Source: Saccharothrix luteola (GTDB taxonomy: Bacteria; Actinomycetota; Actinomycetes; Mycobacteriales; Pseudonocardiaceae). Taken from it: 64,000 nt of DNA. Below are positions 36,042 to 44,490 of the stretch, piece by piece. The stretch lies in NCBI RefSeq assembly GCF_020859565.1, contig NZ_JAJHUO010000014.1, positions 186,001 through 250,000 on the forward strand, read 5' to 3'. Position numbers and translations under genes: made by a program. The number at the start of each line of letters is the position of its first letter. The first letter of the stretch is position 1. The notes beneath the pieces are model-generated. The model made no database searches. It worked only from the letters and a program-made list of their open reading frames with translations, and was not told the origin of the DNA.

Positions 36042-36578
36042 TCACGCTGGGCAGAGTCCTTCGGTCATGCCGGTGGGCCGTGTGGTGAACGCGGTCAGGC
36101 CACCTGGACGGTCGTGGGTTCCCCGTCCGAAGACGGCAGCGGCGCCGGTTGGCGCGCAGTAGGTGTGGCCGCCCTGGCTCGTGCGTGGAGCCGTTTCCAG
36201 GGTGAGGGCGAGGGTTGCCCTGGCCCCGGGGTCTGCCCGCAGTTGTTCGAGAGTCGGTTCGGGGAGTTCGTGGCCTGGTGCGGTGAGGGTGTCGAGCAGT
36301 GCGCGGGGGTCCGGTCGGCACGCTGCCTCGTGAATCGCGCGGACCTGGGCGAGCAGGGCCGCGGGCACTGGTTGGCCGTCCGCGTCCACGCCCTTGACCT
36401 CGCCGCACGTCCGGCCGGCGGGCGTGGCGGTCGTCGACGACGGTGTCGTGGTCGTTGACGCCTGTCCTTGCTCGGTGTCCGGGGAGTCGAGCAAAGAACG
36501 GACAGCCACGGCGGCCAGGATGATCAGCACGGCGGCGATGATGCTCACCACGAGCCGGTTGCGGTTGGTGTTGGGCAT
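36042..36578 (-). CDS. Single-pass membrane hypothetical protein
   Basis: 178 residues from ATG 36578. One N-terminal membrane helix (LVVSIIAAVLIILAAVAV) is followed by a Thr/Ser-rich linker and an exported part with three Cys (TCGEV, ACRPD, TYCAP) plus a terminal CPA. It lies 5 bases downstream of the next gene and is certainly in the same operon. No domain recognised. The pair looks like surface or signalling proteins of unknown role. Confidence 0.65.
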   Translation of the reverse strand: MPNTNRNRLVVSIIAAVLIILAAVAVRSLLDSPDTEQGQASTTTTPSSTTATPAGRTCGEVKGVDADGQPVPAALLAQVRAIHEAACRPDPRALLDTLTAPGHELPEPTLEQLRADPGARATLALTLETAPRTSQGGHTYCAPTGAAAVFGRGTHDRPGGLTAFTTRPTGMTEGLCPA

Positions 36579-36583
36579 GGTGG

Positions 36584-37540
36584 TCAGCAGAGGATCGGGC
36601 TGAGATCGATGCGTGCTGGGTCGAACTCGGCGACCACGCTCAAGCCGGTGACCAACCTGTAGGCGGCTTGGTAGCTCGCGACGTGTTCGCTGCTGCACGA
36701 GCGACCGGCGACTCGGAACGGTTGGCCGTTGTCGTCCACCACGGTCTCCCGGATCTCGGTCCCGGTCTGGTGGGTGATCGCGAGGTCGTACTCGTAGCTG
36801 CGGGACCGCGCAATGGTGGTCAGCACGACCTCATGGGTCTCACCGGCGGCGAGGTTGATCGTGTGCCGCGGGAAGTACGGGCCGGTGGGTATCCGACGGC
36901 CCGCCTCGCCCGGCGGGGGTGAGGGCATCGGTTCGGAACTCTGCAGCACCGGGAACCCCTCGTCCAACAGCAGCAGTACTTCCGAGGACTCCTCACTGCC
37001 TTGGGGTGGCACGTGGACGAGGCTGCCGGAGGGCGGCGGTGCCGTGCGCCGGATGACCGGCCGGATGTCGGTCACCCTCGTACCTCCGACGGGGCCGATC
37101 AGGTGCAGCCGGATCAGGTGGCGGTGGAGGCTGATCGCCCCGTCCGACGTGCGGATCTCCCGCACCAGGTCACGATCCAGTGCGGCCATCGGTTCGGCCA
37201 GTCGGTCCACGAGGGCGCTGCCGGGGAAGTCGGGGGACTCGGAGACGTACCCCCACGGGGCCTGGTCGTTGTGGGACATGTCGACCACTACGCCCAACTC
37301 GGGGGGCGCCCCGGTCGCGGGGTCGTCCGACGACCGCGGCCAGGCGATGATCAACGCTGCGACGATCACCGCCACGGCGAGCACTGCGGCGGGCGCCCAC
37401 GAACGCCGCTGCGGGGGCGTGTCCAGGCGGACGTCGCCGTGGATGTCCCGTGCCTGCACGACGTTGCCCGCCGCACCGCTCTGCGTGTTCGCCGTCGCGG
37501 CACGACCACCACCCCCGTCGTCGGGTGACGCATCGATCAT
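36584..37540 (-). CDS. Membrane protein with N-terminal VVQA-type motif
   Basis: 318 residues from ATG 37540; the frame extends further upstream to 37594. The N-terminal cytoplasmic part contains NTQSGAAGNVVQARDIHGDV, the same kind of motif as at the start of the NB-ARC protein at 20261. One transmembrane helix follows (AAVLAVAVIVAALIIAWP), then an exported beta-rich domain (VHVPPQGSEESSEVLLLLD; GETHEVVLTTIARSRSYEYDLAITH). Cytoplasmic exposure of the motif suggests that it serves to contact an intracellular partner. It is operonic with the gene at 36042. Function unknown. Confidence 0.65.
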   Translation of the reverse strand: MIDASPDDGGGGRAATANTQSGAAGNVVQARDIHGDVRLDTPPQRRSWAPAAVLAVAVIVAALIIAWPRSSDDPATGAPPELGVVVDMSHNDQAPWGYVSESPDFPGSALVDRLAEPMAALDRDLVREIRTSDGAISLHRHLIRLHLIGPVGGTRVTDIRPVIRRTAPPPSGSLVHVPPQGSEESSEVLLLLDEGFPVLQSSEPMPSPPPGEAGRRIPTGPYFPRHTINLAAGETHEVVLTTIARSRSYEYDLAITHQTGTEIRETVVDDNGQPFRVAGRSCSSEHVASYQAAYRLVTGLSVVAEFDPARIDLSPILC

Positions 37541-37793
37541 CCGGACCCCCAAGCCGACGTGACGACAGTGTCGACCTTGAAACCTCACGCGCACAAATCG
37601 AGTCGAAGGACGAACCGGCCGGCACCTGCAAGTAGGGCATCCTCACCCGCGAAGAGGCGAACATCCCGACCAACCCGCACGAGGGGCGATGGACCGCCTG
37701 TGTCCGAGGTCACACCCGATTGGTTCAACATCAGACGTCCTCTGAAGGGTTTCCCGTCCGCAACGGAAACCGACAGCGGAGGAAAGGGGCGAC

Positions 37794-38297
37794 GTGCCGG
37801 CCGACTACGACCAGTTCGTCACCGAGCGTCTTGATCGACTACTGCGGTACGCCACGGCGCTGACGTGCGACAAGCACCTGGCCCAGGACATCGTCCAGGA
37901 CGTGCTGCTGCGCGCGCGGCAGAAGTGGGCGCGGATCGGGGCGGTCGACGTGCCCCACCTGTACGTCAAGCGGATGGTGACCAACGAGTACCTGTCGTGG
38001 CGGCGCCGCCGGGCGGCGCGGGACGTGTCCTCGACCCACGTCGTGCTCGACGACCTGGCGCCGGCGGTCGCCGACCCGGCGGTGCGCCACGCCGAGCGGG
38101 ACGAGATGCGGGCCCGCATCGCCGTGCTGCCGCGCAAGCAGCGGGCCGCGCTGGTGCTGCGGTACTACGAGGACAGCACCGACGCCGAGATCGCCGAAAT
38201 CCTGGGCTGCACCGAGGGAACGGTCCGCAGCCACATCTCCCGCGCGCTGCACACGTTGCGGGTCAACGAGAACACGCCCTCGGAGGTGCTGCGATGA
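37794..38297 (+). CDS. SigE-family ECF sigma factor
   Basis: 167 residues from GTG with GGAGGAAAGGGG upstream. Region 2 (LLRYATALTCDKHLAQDIVQDVLLRARQKW) and region 4 (LPRKQRAALVLRYYEDSTDAEIAEILGCTEGTVRSHISRALHTLR) are complete. The stop overlaps the ATG of the LCP gene (ATGA), so the sigma factor and that membrane protein are translationally coupled. This is the second such pair in the window; the other is at 10271-11682. It may control cell-envelope genes, given its partner. Confidence 0.88.
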   Translation: MPADYDQFVTERLDRLLRYATALTCDKHLAQDIVQDVLLRARQKWARIGAVDVPHLYVKRMVTNEYLSWRRRRAARDVSSTHVVLDDLAPAVADPAVRHAERDEMRARIAVLPRKQRAALVLRYYEDSTDAEIAEILGCTEGTVRSHISRALHTLRVNENTPSEVLR

Positions 38298-39370
38298 CCG
38301 ACACCCGGCAAGAAGCCCTCATCCGCGAAGCGATCGCGGCCGAGGCGGACCAGGCCGTCGACTACCGGACCGTGCTGGCGAACCTGCACGGCGCGCGGTC
38401 CCGGCGGCGTCCCTTCGCGTTGTTCGCCGCGGCCGGGTTGACCGTCGTCGCGGCGGCCGTCGCGGTGATCGTGCCGCTGGCCGTGGACCGGAGCGCGGCG
38501 CCGTCCCCGGTCGGCCCGGCCGCACCGCCGGCGACCGCGCAGACCGTGTTGCTGATCGGCCTGGACGGGTCGGCGAACACCGACTCCGTCGTGCTGGCGC
38601 GCGTCGGCGCGGACGGCGTGGTCAGCGCGGCGTCGCTGCCCCGGGACTCCCTGGTCGACATCCCCGGTGTGGGCCAGGGGAAGCTGAACTCGGCGTACGC
38701 GCGGGCCCACCGGGCGGCCGAGGCCGAGGGGCGCGACGGTCACGAGGCCGGCGTGGAGTCGCTCACCGCCACCGTCGAGGCGCTGACCGGCGTGGAGGTC
38801 GACCACTACGCGGCGGTCGACATGGCGGCGTTCAGCGCGATGTCCGAGGCGGTCGGCGGCGTGGAGGTCTGCCTCAAGCACGCGTCGCGCGAGGGGCTCT
38901 CCGGCGTCGACCTGCCCGCCGGGCGGCAGTCGCTCTCGGGCGCGCAGGCGCTGGCGTTCCTGCGGCAACGCCACGGGCTCGAGAACGGTGAGCTCGACCG
39001 GGTGGTGCGGCAGCAGACGTTCCTGCGTGCTTTGGCGAAGAAGGTGGTCGCGAGCGACCCCGCGAAGATCGCCGAGCTGGCGCAGGTGGCCGCACGGCAC
39101 CTGCGCGTCGACCCGGGGTGGAACCTGGTGGAGTTCGCCGGGCGGCTCACCCCGACCGTGCGGACGGCGATCATCCCGCTCGGCGAGGCGATCGACTCGG
39201 AGCACGGCCAGGCCCTGTCGGTCGACCCGGCGGCGGTGCGCGAGTTCCTGGCGGCGTTCTTCGCCGACGGCGCCACCGGCACGCCCACCGGCGGCTTCTC
39301 CGTGCCGATGCCCGCCACGGAGACCGAGGAGCCCGGCCGCACGCCGACGGACGGCGACTGCGTGCGCTAG
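38294..39370 (+). CDS. LytR-CpsA-Psr domain protein with N-terminal anti-sigma-like segment
   Basis: 358 residues. A short cytoplasmic head (TRQEALIREAIAAEADQAVDYRTVLANLHGARSR) precedes one membrane helix (LFAAAGLTVVAAAVAVIVPLAV). The outside LCP domain spans about 90-320, with SLPRDSLVDIPGVGQGKLNSAYA and the conserved Arg/Asp cluster LRQRHGLENGELDRVVRQQ. LCP enzymes transfer undecaprenyl-linked glycopolymers to peptidoglycan. Coupling to a SigE-type sigma factor and the head similar to that of the protein at 10271 suggest a sensor that links envelope synthesis to the sigma factor, which is inference. Confidence 0.87.
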   Translation: MTDTRQEALIREAIAAEADQAVDYRTVLANLHGARSRRRPFALFAAAGLTVVAAAVAVIVPLAVDRSAAPSPVGPAAPPATAQTVLLIGLDGSANTDSVVLARVGADGVVSAASLPRDSLVDIPGVGQGKLNSAYARAHRAAEAEGRDGHEAGVESLTATVEALTGVEVDHYAAVDMAAFSAMSEAVGGVEVCLKHASREGLSGVDLPAGRQSLSGAQALAFLRQRHGLENGELDRVVRQQTFLRALAKKVVASDPAKIAELAQVAARHLRVDPGWNLVEFAGRLTPTVRTAIIPLGEAIDSEHGQALSVDPAAVREFLAAFFADGATGTPTGGFSVPMPATETEEPGRTPTDGDCVR

Positions 39371-39433
39371 CACGTCGACCACCGACGTCCACCGGGTCGG
39401 GGCAAGATCCCCGCAGCCGAGTCGTCGTCGATC

Positions 39434-39471
39434 TCGTGCTCGGCGGTGGCGATGGCCACCGCCGAGCACGA
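39434..39471 (+). terminator. Terminator of the sigma/LCP operon
   Basis: A 17-bp perfect inverted repeat (arms 39434-39450 and 39455-39471) with a GATG loop, 64 bases after the LCP stop. It is one of the strongest hairpins in the window; no U-tract. Confidence 0.8.
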
Positions 39472-39605
39472 CGGCAGGTCGACGGCACGCTCCTACCGCT
39501 GAACGAGGACTTCACTTCACTCGAACCGAGGACGACACTCACCCCAAGCTCTGGCAGAGTCACACGGGCGAATTCGGATTGCACCGGTAGCCCAAGGAGA
39601 TCATC

Positions 39606-40508
39606 GTGGCCTGGACAGGCTGGGCAGTCGTGCCCGGAAATCAGCCGAACGGTGCGGGGAACAATGAACTGACCGCAGTGAACTATTTCAACCAGGTATT
39701 TCTTTTCGCCGTGGACGGCGTCGCGAAGCGAGCGCACTGGACAAGAACGAGCAATGCCGGATTATCGTGGGACGACTGGCAGCCGGTGGCCGACGATCAG
39801 CCGGTCGTGTCACTCAGCGCCGTCAGCTGGGAGGACGGCCTGCACCTGTTCGGCATGACCCCGAGCTTCTCGGTCTACAGCAACACCCGCCACATGGGGA
39901 ACTTCTCGACGTGGACCTTCGTGCCGGGCACCCAGAACAGCGGCCGGCCGTGCGCCATCTCGCTCCCGCAAGCCGGCGCGACCACCGATCACCTGTACGT
40001 CTTCCTCACCGCCGCCCTGGACGGGTCGATCGCCTGGCTGCGGGCCACGAGCAAGGGCGGCGTCGGCGCGCCCACGTCGTGGACCGCCCCGAAGTTCCTC
40101 ACCGCACCGGGCAAGAGCGACCAGCAGGTGGCCGCTTACCGCCCCGGCCTCGGCAACGCGCTGAGCCTGGTCCGGCGGGGCGAGGACAGCCACATCCACC
40201 ACATGCCGTATTTCGTCCAGAACGGCGCGGTGGACAATTCGGCCCAGTGGTCGGCGGTACAGCCGCCCTTGCTGTCGAAACGAGCACCGGCCGTAACACC
40301 CGGTAAATCACTGGTGTTCGCCAAGGACCTGGCCGACAACCTGCGCTGCAAGTCGGCCGCTCCGGGAGGCGACTGGACCCTCGTCTCCGGCGCCGTCAAG
40401 ACGAGCGGGTTGGCGGTCACCGATTACACCGGCAACGGCACCGGGATCATGGCGTTCACCCGCCACCCGGACGGGAAGATCTATTTCACTCGACGGCCGG
40501 ACGCCTGA
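39606..40508 (+). CDS. Beta-propeller protein, lectin-like
   Basis: 300 residues from GTG with AAGGAG 6-7 bases upstream. About six repeats of roughly 45 residues each include a W-x-x-V/W or similar blade start (TGWAVVPGNQ, DDWQPVADDQ, STWTFVPGTQ, TSWTAPKFLT, AQWSAVQPPL, GDWTLVSGAV) and inner strands such as LHLFG or LYVFLTA. This resembles PLL-type fucose-binding or tachylectin-like propellers. No signal peptide. It may bind glycans or other ligands intracellularly or after non-classical export. It appears monocistronic, with the convergent gene close to its stop. Confidence 0.7.
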   Translation: MAWTGWAVVPGNQPNGAGNNELTAVNYFNQVFLFAVDGVAKRAHWTRTSNAGLSWDDWQPVADDQPVVSLSAVSWEDGLHLFGMTPSFSVYSNTRHMGNFSTWTFVPGTQNSGRPCAISLPQAGATTDHLYVFLTAALDGSIAWLRATSKGGVGAPTSWTAPKFLTAPGKSDQQVAAYRPGLGNALSLVRRGEDSHIHHMPYFVQNGAVDNSAQWSAVQPPLLSKRAPAVTPGKSLVFAKDLADNLRCKSAAPGGDWTLVSGAVKTSGLAVTDYTGNGTGIMAFTRHPDGKIYFTRRPDA

Positions 40509-40546
40509 TCGAATCGCGCCGACCGCGGAATCGGCCACCGCACCGG

Positions 40547-41140
40547 CTACAGCGGCAACGGCTCGGTGATCTGCAGGCCGGCGTCCACGCTCGCCACCAG
40601 GAGTTCGGCCTGGTGGGGCGAGTGGACGCCGGCCCAGCTGCGCAACGGGCCGAGGAAGTCGACCAGGTCGCGCTGCGCGGCGCGCAGCATCGCGGGCAGC
40701 ACGGTCCTGGACAGGTCCACGTGCGGCGCGTCGCGTCCTTCGTCCACCCACACGCGGACCACGTCCACGCCGACGTACTCGACCCACGGCGCGGGCGGGT
40801 CACCGAGGTCGACCGGCGCGCGGTGCAGCGCGTGCAGCCAGGTGCGCCACTCGAACAGGTCCGTGCCACCGGGTTCGACGCGCACGCCGCCACCGCCGTC
40901 GAGCAGCAGCCCGCCGCGCCCGCAGAGGGTGTCGAAGCCGATCAGCTCGTGCACGGCCGCGGCCGCGGTGCGCGCGTCCCGGCCACCGCTGTCCAGGTAC
41001 ATCGTGCAGAGCACCGAGCCGACCTCGTCCTGGCCCACCGTGCCGTCCAGGTGCAGCCAGCCGCCGTCGCCGCCGGACACCGGCCACAGGTCGAAGGTCT
41101 CCGGCGCGGACCTGGTGATGACTGGCGAGAACCGGACCAC
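40547..41140 (-). CDS. Unrecognised protein downstream of the NRPS flavin reductase
   Basis: 197 residues from GTG 41140. It is Trp- and Asp-rich, with WPVSGGDGGWLHLDGTVGQDEVGSVL at the front, LDGGGGVRVEPGG in the middle and EYVGVDVVRVWVDEGRDAPHVDLSRTVLPAMLRAAQRDLVDFL toward the end. No family recognised and no signal peptide. It is the gene after the flavin reductase but is separated by a terminator hairpin and preceded, 71 bases up, by a palindrome that also precedes the MMPL gene. Linkage with the NRPS cluster by shared regulation is inference. Confidence 0.6.
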   Translation of the reverse strand: MVRFSPVITRSAPETFDLWPVSGGDGGWLHLDGTVGQDEVGSVLCTMYLDSGGRDARTAAAAVHELIGFDTLCGRGGLLLDGGGGVRVEPGGTDLFEWRTWLHALHRAPVDLGDPPAPWVEYVGVDVVRVWVDEGRDAPHVDLSRTVLPAMLRAAQRDLVDFLGPLRSWAGVHSPHQAELLVASVDAGLQITEPLPL

Positions 41141-41159
41141 GTTCCCGAGGCTAATGCGC

Positions 41160-41193
41160 GATCGCCCCGGTGACAGGGGCCGCCGGGGCGATC
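41160..41193 (-). terminator. Terminator of the mbtH-flavin reductase operon
   Basis: A perfect 11-bp inverted repeat, GATCGCCCCGG (41160-41170) and CCGGGGCGATC (41183-41193), with a 12-base loop. It starts 31 bases beyond the flavin reductase stop and before the next gene in the same direction. Confidence 0.7.
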
Positions 41194-41210
41194 GGGGTTC
41201 TCCAACTGCC

Positions 41211-41230
41211 GGTAGGGCTGGCCCTACCCC
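41211..41230. promoter_or_regulatory. Operator-like palindrome (copy 1)
   Basis: GGTAGGGCTGGCCCTACC at 41211-41228 is a perfect 8-2-8 palindrome that spans the flavin reductase stop. It lies 71 bases upstream of the GTG at 41140. A related sequence (16 of 20 bases) lies about 85 bases upstream of the MMPL gene at 46762-46781. Such shared near-palindromes usually mark a dimeric repressor. No such regulator is encoded in the window next to them. Confidence 0.5.
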
Positions 41231-41733
41231 TGGTCGGACCGCCACACCTGGTACTCGCGCATCCCGTAGAGCAGGGGCAACAGGCCTTGCTCCCGCGCGA
41301 CCCGGAACGCCTGGCCGAACACCACCGTGTGGTCGCCGACGGCCTCGGTCCGGCTGACGTTGCAGTCGGCCACCGCGTGCGCGTCCTGCACGAGGTGCGG
41401 TCCGCCCGCGCGCGGCGGCAGGCGCCACGGGACCAGGTCGAACCGGTCCGGCGCGCCGGAGGCGAACAGCTGCGCCACGGGCTTCGCGTCGCCGTGCAGG
41501 AAGTTCACCGCGAACGCGCCGCGGGCCAGCACCGCGTCCAGGGTGGGGCTGCCGTTGCGCAGGCAGACCAGCAGCGTCGGCGGCGACAACGTCACGCTGC
41601 ACACCGACGAGACGGTCATGCCGCGCGGCGAGTCGTCCTGGCCGGTCGTGGTGATGATGGCGACACCGGTCGGGAAGTGCGACATCAGGGTGCGGAACTC
41701 CGCGATCTCGATCGCGGGCAGCGACTGGGTCAT
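41224..41733 (-). CDS. Flavin reductase
   Basis: 169 residues; ATG overlaps the antiporter stop (ATGA). A short-chain flavin-reductase fold is evident: FRTLMSHFPTGVAIITTTGQ, GMTVSSVCSVTLSPPTLLVCLR, NFLHGDAKPVAQLFAS, DAHAVADCNV and GDHTVVFGQAFRV. It makes reduced FAD or FMN from NAD(P)H, which diffuses to partner oxygenases. Tryptophan halogenases such as the one at 62773 require exactly such a partner. It is the last gene of the operon that starts with mbtH and is followed by a terminator. Nucleotide preference is not deducible. Confidence 0.88.
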   Translation of the reverse strand: MTQSLPAIEIAEFRTLMSHFPTGVAIITTTGQDDSPRGMTVSSVCSVTLSPPTLLVCLRNGSPTLDAVLARGAFAVNFLHGDAKPVAQLFASGAPDRFDLVPWRLPPRAGGPHLVQDAHAVADCNVSRTEAVGDHTVVFGQAFRVAREQGLLPLLYGMREYQVWRSDQG

Positions 41734-42980
41734 GACCTGCTCCCGGGCAACTCGGGTACCGGCACGGGCTTCGGGGCTCCGGCGCGTTCGATGAGCGAGA
41801 GCAGCGGACCGGTCATGCCGGTCGTCGCCAACGCCATCACCACGAGGGCCAGGAACAGCTGCACGGACAGCAGTCCGGCGCTGTACCCGGCCTGCAGCAC
41901 GACGATCTCGGTCAGGCCGCGGGTGTTGACCAGCACGCCGACCGTCACCGCCGTGCGGCGGTCCTGGCCGGCCAACCGGCCGCCGAGGTAGCCGCCGCCG
42001 ACCTTGCCGACGACGGCCAGCGCGATGGCGACGGCGATGGCGGTCCACGGCACCGAGCCGCGCGGCGCGTTCGCCACGCCCATGCCCGCCACCACGAAGA
42101 ACACCGGCACCAGCAGCCTGCCGAACGCCATCACGGGCCGCACGGCCCTGGCCCACGCGCCGCCGGGGATCGCGAGGCCGACCACGAACGCGCCGAACAC
42201 GGCGGTCAGGCCCCAGTGCTCGAACTGGAACGCCACCAGCAGCGCCAACCCGGCGACGGCGGCGCCCGCGACACGGGGGAAGCGCTCGGCGGCCGACATG
42301 GGCACCCGGCCGCGCAGGAGGATGCGGCCGACGACGGTCACCGTGACGCCGAGGGCGACGAGGACCAGGGACACCACGAGGCCGCCGGAGATGCCGACGG
42401 CCACCACCAGCAGCACCCACGCCGCCGAGTCGGTGACCACGGCCGCGGCCATGGCGAGCTTGCCCGCGGGGCTGTCCACCATGCCGCGGTCCTCCAGCAC
42501 GCGGGCCAGCACGGGCACGGCGGTCACGCTCAACGCGACCGCGATCATCAGCACCAGGGCGGGCGCGGGCGCGTCGCCGCGCAGCTCGGGGTCGGCCACC
42601 CAGACCACCCACGCGGCCATCACCAGGCCGGTGAGCAGGGCGGGCAGGAACGAGCCCGCGGTCACCCAGCCGACCGCGCGGGCGCCGAGGCCGGAGCCGC
42701 CGTGCCGCAGGTCGTGCGCCACGCCGACCAGGAACAGCACCAGGCCGACCTGGCCGATCACCTTCAACGGGCTCACCACGTCGGTGGGCAGCACCGCGGC
42801 GAGGGTCGGCGCGCCGCCGACCGCGAGGACCGCCGGCACCACGAGGATGCCCGCCAGGATCTCGCCGATGACCTCGGGCTGCCGCGCGGCGCGTGCCGCG
42901 ACCCGACCCAGGTACGCCGCGACCAGCACGACCGCCAGGACGGCGGCCACGTGCCCCACGCGCAACAGGACGTCGGTCAT
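41730..42980 (-). CDS. CPA2-family (Kef-type) cation/proton antiporter
   Basis: 416 residues, 12 or so hydrophobic helices, including PEVIGEILAGILV, the Asp-bearing helix VVTDSAAWVLLVVAVGIS and GVLVNTRGLTEIVVL near the C-terminus. No regulatory RCK domain is attached. It exchanges Na+ or K+ for protons. Similar antiporter genes occur inside several NRP gene clusters; here it is in the same operon as mbtH, an ABC ATPase and flavin reductase. The ATG is coupled to a 29-residue small ORF upstream (ATGA) and the stop to the flavin reductase. Role in export or resistance is inference. Confidence 0.87.
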   Translation of the reverse strand: MTDVLLRVGHVAAVLAVVLVAAYLGRVAARAARQPEVIGEILAGILVVPAVLAVGGAPTLAAVLPTDVVSPLKVIGQVGLVLFLVGVAHDLRHGGSGLGARAVGWVTAGSFLPALLTGLVMAAWVVWVADPELRGDAPAPALVLMIAVALSVTAVPVLARVLEDRGMVDSPAGKLAMAAAVVTDSAAWVLLVVAVGISGGLVVSLVLVALGVTVTVVGRILLRGRVPMSAAERFPRVAGAAVAGLALLVAFQFEHWGLTAVFGAFVVGLAIPGGAWARAVRPVMAFGRLLVPVFFVVAGMGVANAPRGSVPWTAIAVAIALAVVGKVGGGYLGGRLAGQDRRTAVTVGVLVNTRGLTEIVVLQAGYSAGLLSVQLFLALVVMALATTGMTGPLLSLIERAGAPKPVPVPELPGSRS

Positions 42981-43066
42981 GTTCGCGCCCCCGGCGAGCC
43001 GTGGACGTGGTGCCTGGTCATCGACAGCGCGCGGCTGCCCGCGAAGTTGGGGATGCGCAGGTGCAC
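42977..43066 (-). CDS. Small ORF coupled to the antiporter, 29 residues
   Basis: GTG with AAGGGA 8 to 9 bases upstream; the peptide begins VHLRIPNFAGSRALSM and has a basic tail. The stop overlaps the antiporter ATG (ATGA), so translating it would couple to the antiporter. It could be a leader peptide or only a remnant. Not recognised. Confidence 0.4.
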   Translation of the reverse strand: MHLRIPNFAGSRALSMTRHHVHGSPGART

Positions 43067-43154
43067 GGCAGGGATCCCTTCCGATCGGTGGGTGGCGCCG
43101 CTCGGCTGTCGGGCCTCGGACGTCGGCGCCGCGAATGCTCGGTGTTCCGGTGCC

Positions 43155-44099
43155 TCATCCCTGCGGTTGGTGTCCGACGAGGTTGAAGAACACGTCGTCG
43201 AGGGTCGGGCGGCGCAGCGCGAAGTCCGCGACGTCCACCCCCGCGTCACGCAGGGCGACGGCGGCGGCGGCGATGCCGTCCATGCCGTCGCGCAGTTGCA
43301 GCTTCACCAGTCCCTTGACCGGATCGGCGGCCGGTTCGTCCACGGCCAGCGGCGCGAGCACCGCCACCGCGGCGGCCACCCGGTCGGGCAGCGCGACGGC
43401 CACTTCCAGCCACTCCTGGCCGACCTTGCGCTTGAGCTCGTCGGGCGTGCCGTCGGCGATCACCTGGCCGGCGGCGATGACCACGACCTGGTCGGCCAGG
43501 TAGTCGGCCTCCTCCAGGTACTGGGTGGTCAGCAGCACGGTCATGCCGTCGGCGACCAGGCCGCGCACGGTGTTCCACAGCGACTGCCTGCTCGCCGGGT
43601 CCAGCCCGGTGGTCGGCTCGTCCAGGAACAGCACCTGCGGCCGGCCGACCAGGCAGCCGGCCAGGTCGAGCCGCCGGCGCATGCCGCCGGAGTAGGTGCC
43701 GACGGGCCGGTCGCCCGCCGCGACGAGGTCGAAGCGCTCCAGCAGTTCCGCGGCACGGTCCCGAGCGCCCTTGCCGCCCAGGTGCAGGAGCTTGCCGACG
43801 AGGGTCAGGTTCTCCCGGCCGGTGAGCAGCTCGTCGACCGCGGCGTACTGCCCGGCCAGGCCGATCCGCCGGCGCACCTCCCCCGGCCGGCTCACGACGT
43901 CGTAGCCGGCGACCTCGACCAGCCCGCTGTCCGGCGCGAGCAGCGTCGCCATGATCCGCACGGCGGTCGTCTTGCCGGCGCCGTTGGGGCCCAGCAGGCC
44001 CAACACCGATCCCGGCTTGACGGTCAGGTCGACACCGCGGAGGGCTTCGGCGCCCTTGTAGGTCTTCTTCAGTCCTTCAACGCGAATCGCGGCGTCCAC
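43155..44099 (-). CDS. DrrA-type ABC exporter ATPase
   Basis: 314 residues from GTG 44099. Walker A GPNGAGKTT, signature YSGGMRRRLDLAGCLVG, Walker B VLFLDEPTTGLD and the H-loop replaced by TTQYLEEAD, as usual in DrrA-like ATPases. A C-terminal extension ending LRRPTLDDVFFNLVGHQPQG is also typical. It should pair with the ABC-2 permease at 48121, which is encoded separately in the NRPS operon. Together they would export the peptide or give resistance. It lies 1 base after the mbtH stop. Confidence 0.9.
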   Translation of the reverse strand: MDAAIRVEGLKKTYKGAEALRGVDLTVKPGSVLGLLGPNGAGKTTAVRIMATLLAPDSGLVEVAGYDVVSRPGEVRRRIGLAGQYAAVDELLTGRENLTLVGKLLHLGGKGARDRAAELLERFDLVAAGDRPVGTYSGGMRRRLDLAGCLVGRPQVLFLDEPTTGLDPASRQSLWNTVRGLVADGMTVLLTTQYLEEADYLADQVVVIAAGQVIADGTPDELKRKVGQEWLEVAVALPDRVAAAVAVLAPLAVDEPAADPVKGLVKLQLRDGMDGIAAAAVALRDAGVDVADFALRRPTLDDVFFNLVGHQPQG

Positions 44100-44100
44100 G

Positions 44101-44304
44101 TCAGCCTGCCTCGCGCAGACCCGCGGGCCGCATGTCGGTCCAGTTCCGCTCCACGTAGGACAGCGCGGCGGCACGCGGACCCGCGTCGAGCGCGACGGTC
44201 CAGCCCGCGGGCACGTCCGCGAAGGTCGGCCACAGGCTGTGCCGGCCCTCGTCGTTCACCAGCACCAGGAACGTGCCGTCCTCGTCGTCAAAGGGGTTCA
44301 CCAC
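44101..44304 (-). CDS. mbtH: MbtH-like protein
   Basis: 67 residues from the first of two GTGs, with GGAG 7 bases upstream. All family marks are present: [36 protein letters not shown] and [12 protein letters not shown]. MbtH-like proteins bind and stabilise NRPS adenylation domains, so this one probably serves the three-module NRPS at 48933. It is the first gene of the second NRPS operon, and its promoter has the same triple repeat as the sbnB promoter. Confidence 0.96.
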   Translation of the reverse strand: MVNPFDDEDGTFLVLVNDEGRHSLWPTFADVPAGWTVALDAGPRAAALSYVERNWTDMRPAGLREAG

Positions 44305-44350
44305 GTCAGTACTCCGTCCGCGTCGCCGGCGTCGGCCTCGGGTGCTCCCG

Positions 44351-44393
44351 ATCCTGGTCAACACCGCTGACAGCGCACTGACGGATACCTGAC
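44351..44393 (-). promoter_or_regulatory. mbtH promoter with three 11-bp-period direct repeats
   Basis: On the plus strand CTGAC occurs at 44367, 44378 and 44389, an exact 11-bp period. Read with the gene (minus strand), three GTCAG units end 10 bases before CAGGAT (44356-44351), the probable -10. The TSS would be about 44344, giving a 40-base leader. This is the layout of SARP activator sites, and it is repeated at 62597-62623. Confidence 0.75.
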
Positions 44394-44490
44394 CGGACCC
44401 CGCGGCAGTGCCGACGACGCGCCGACCTCCCGGGCCGTGCGCGCCGTCCGACGGCGTCACGACCCCGGAGGCCATCCCCCGTCACAAGGT

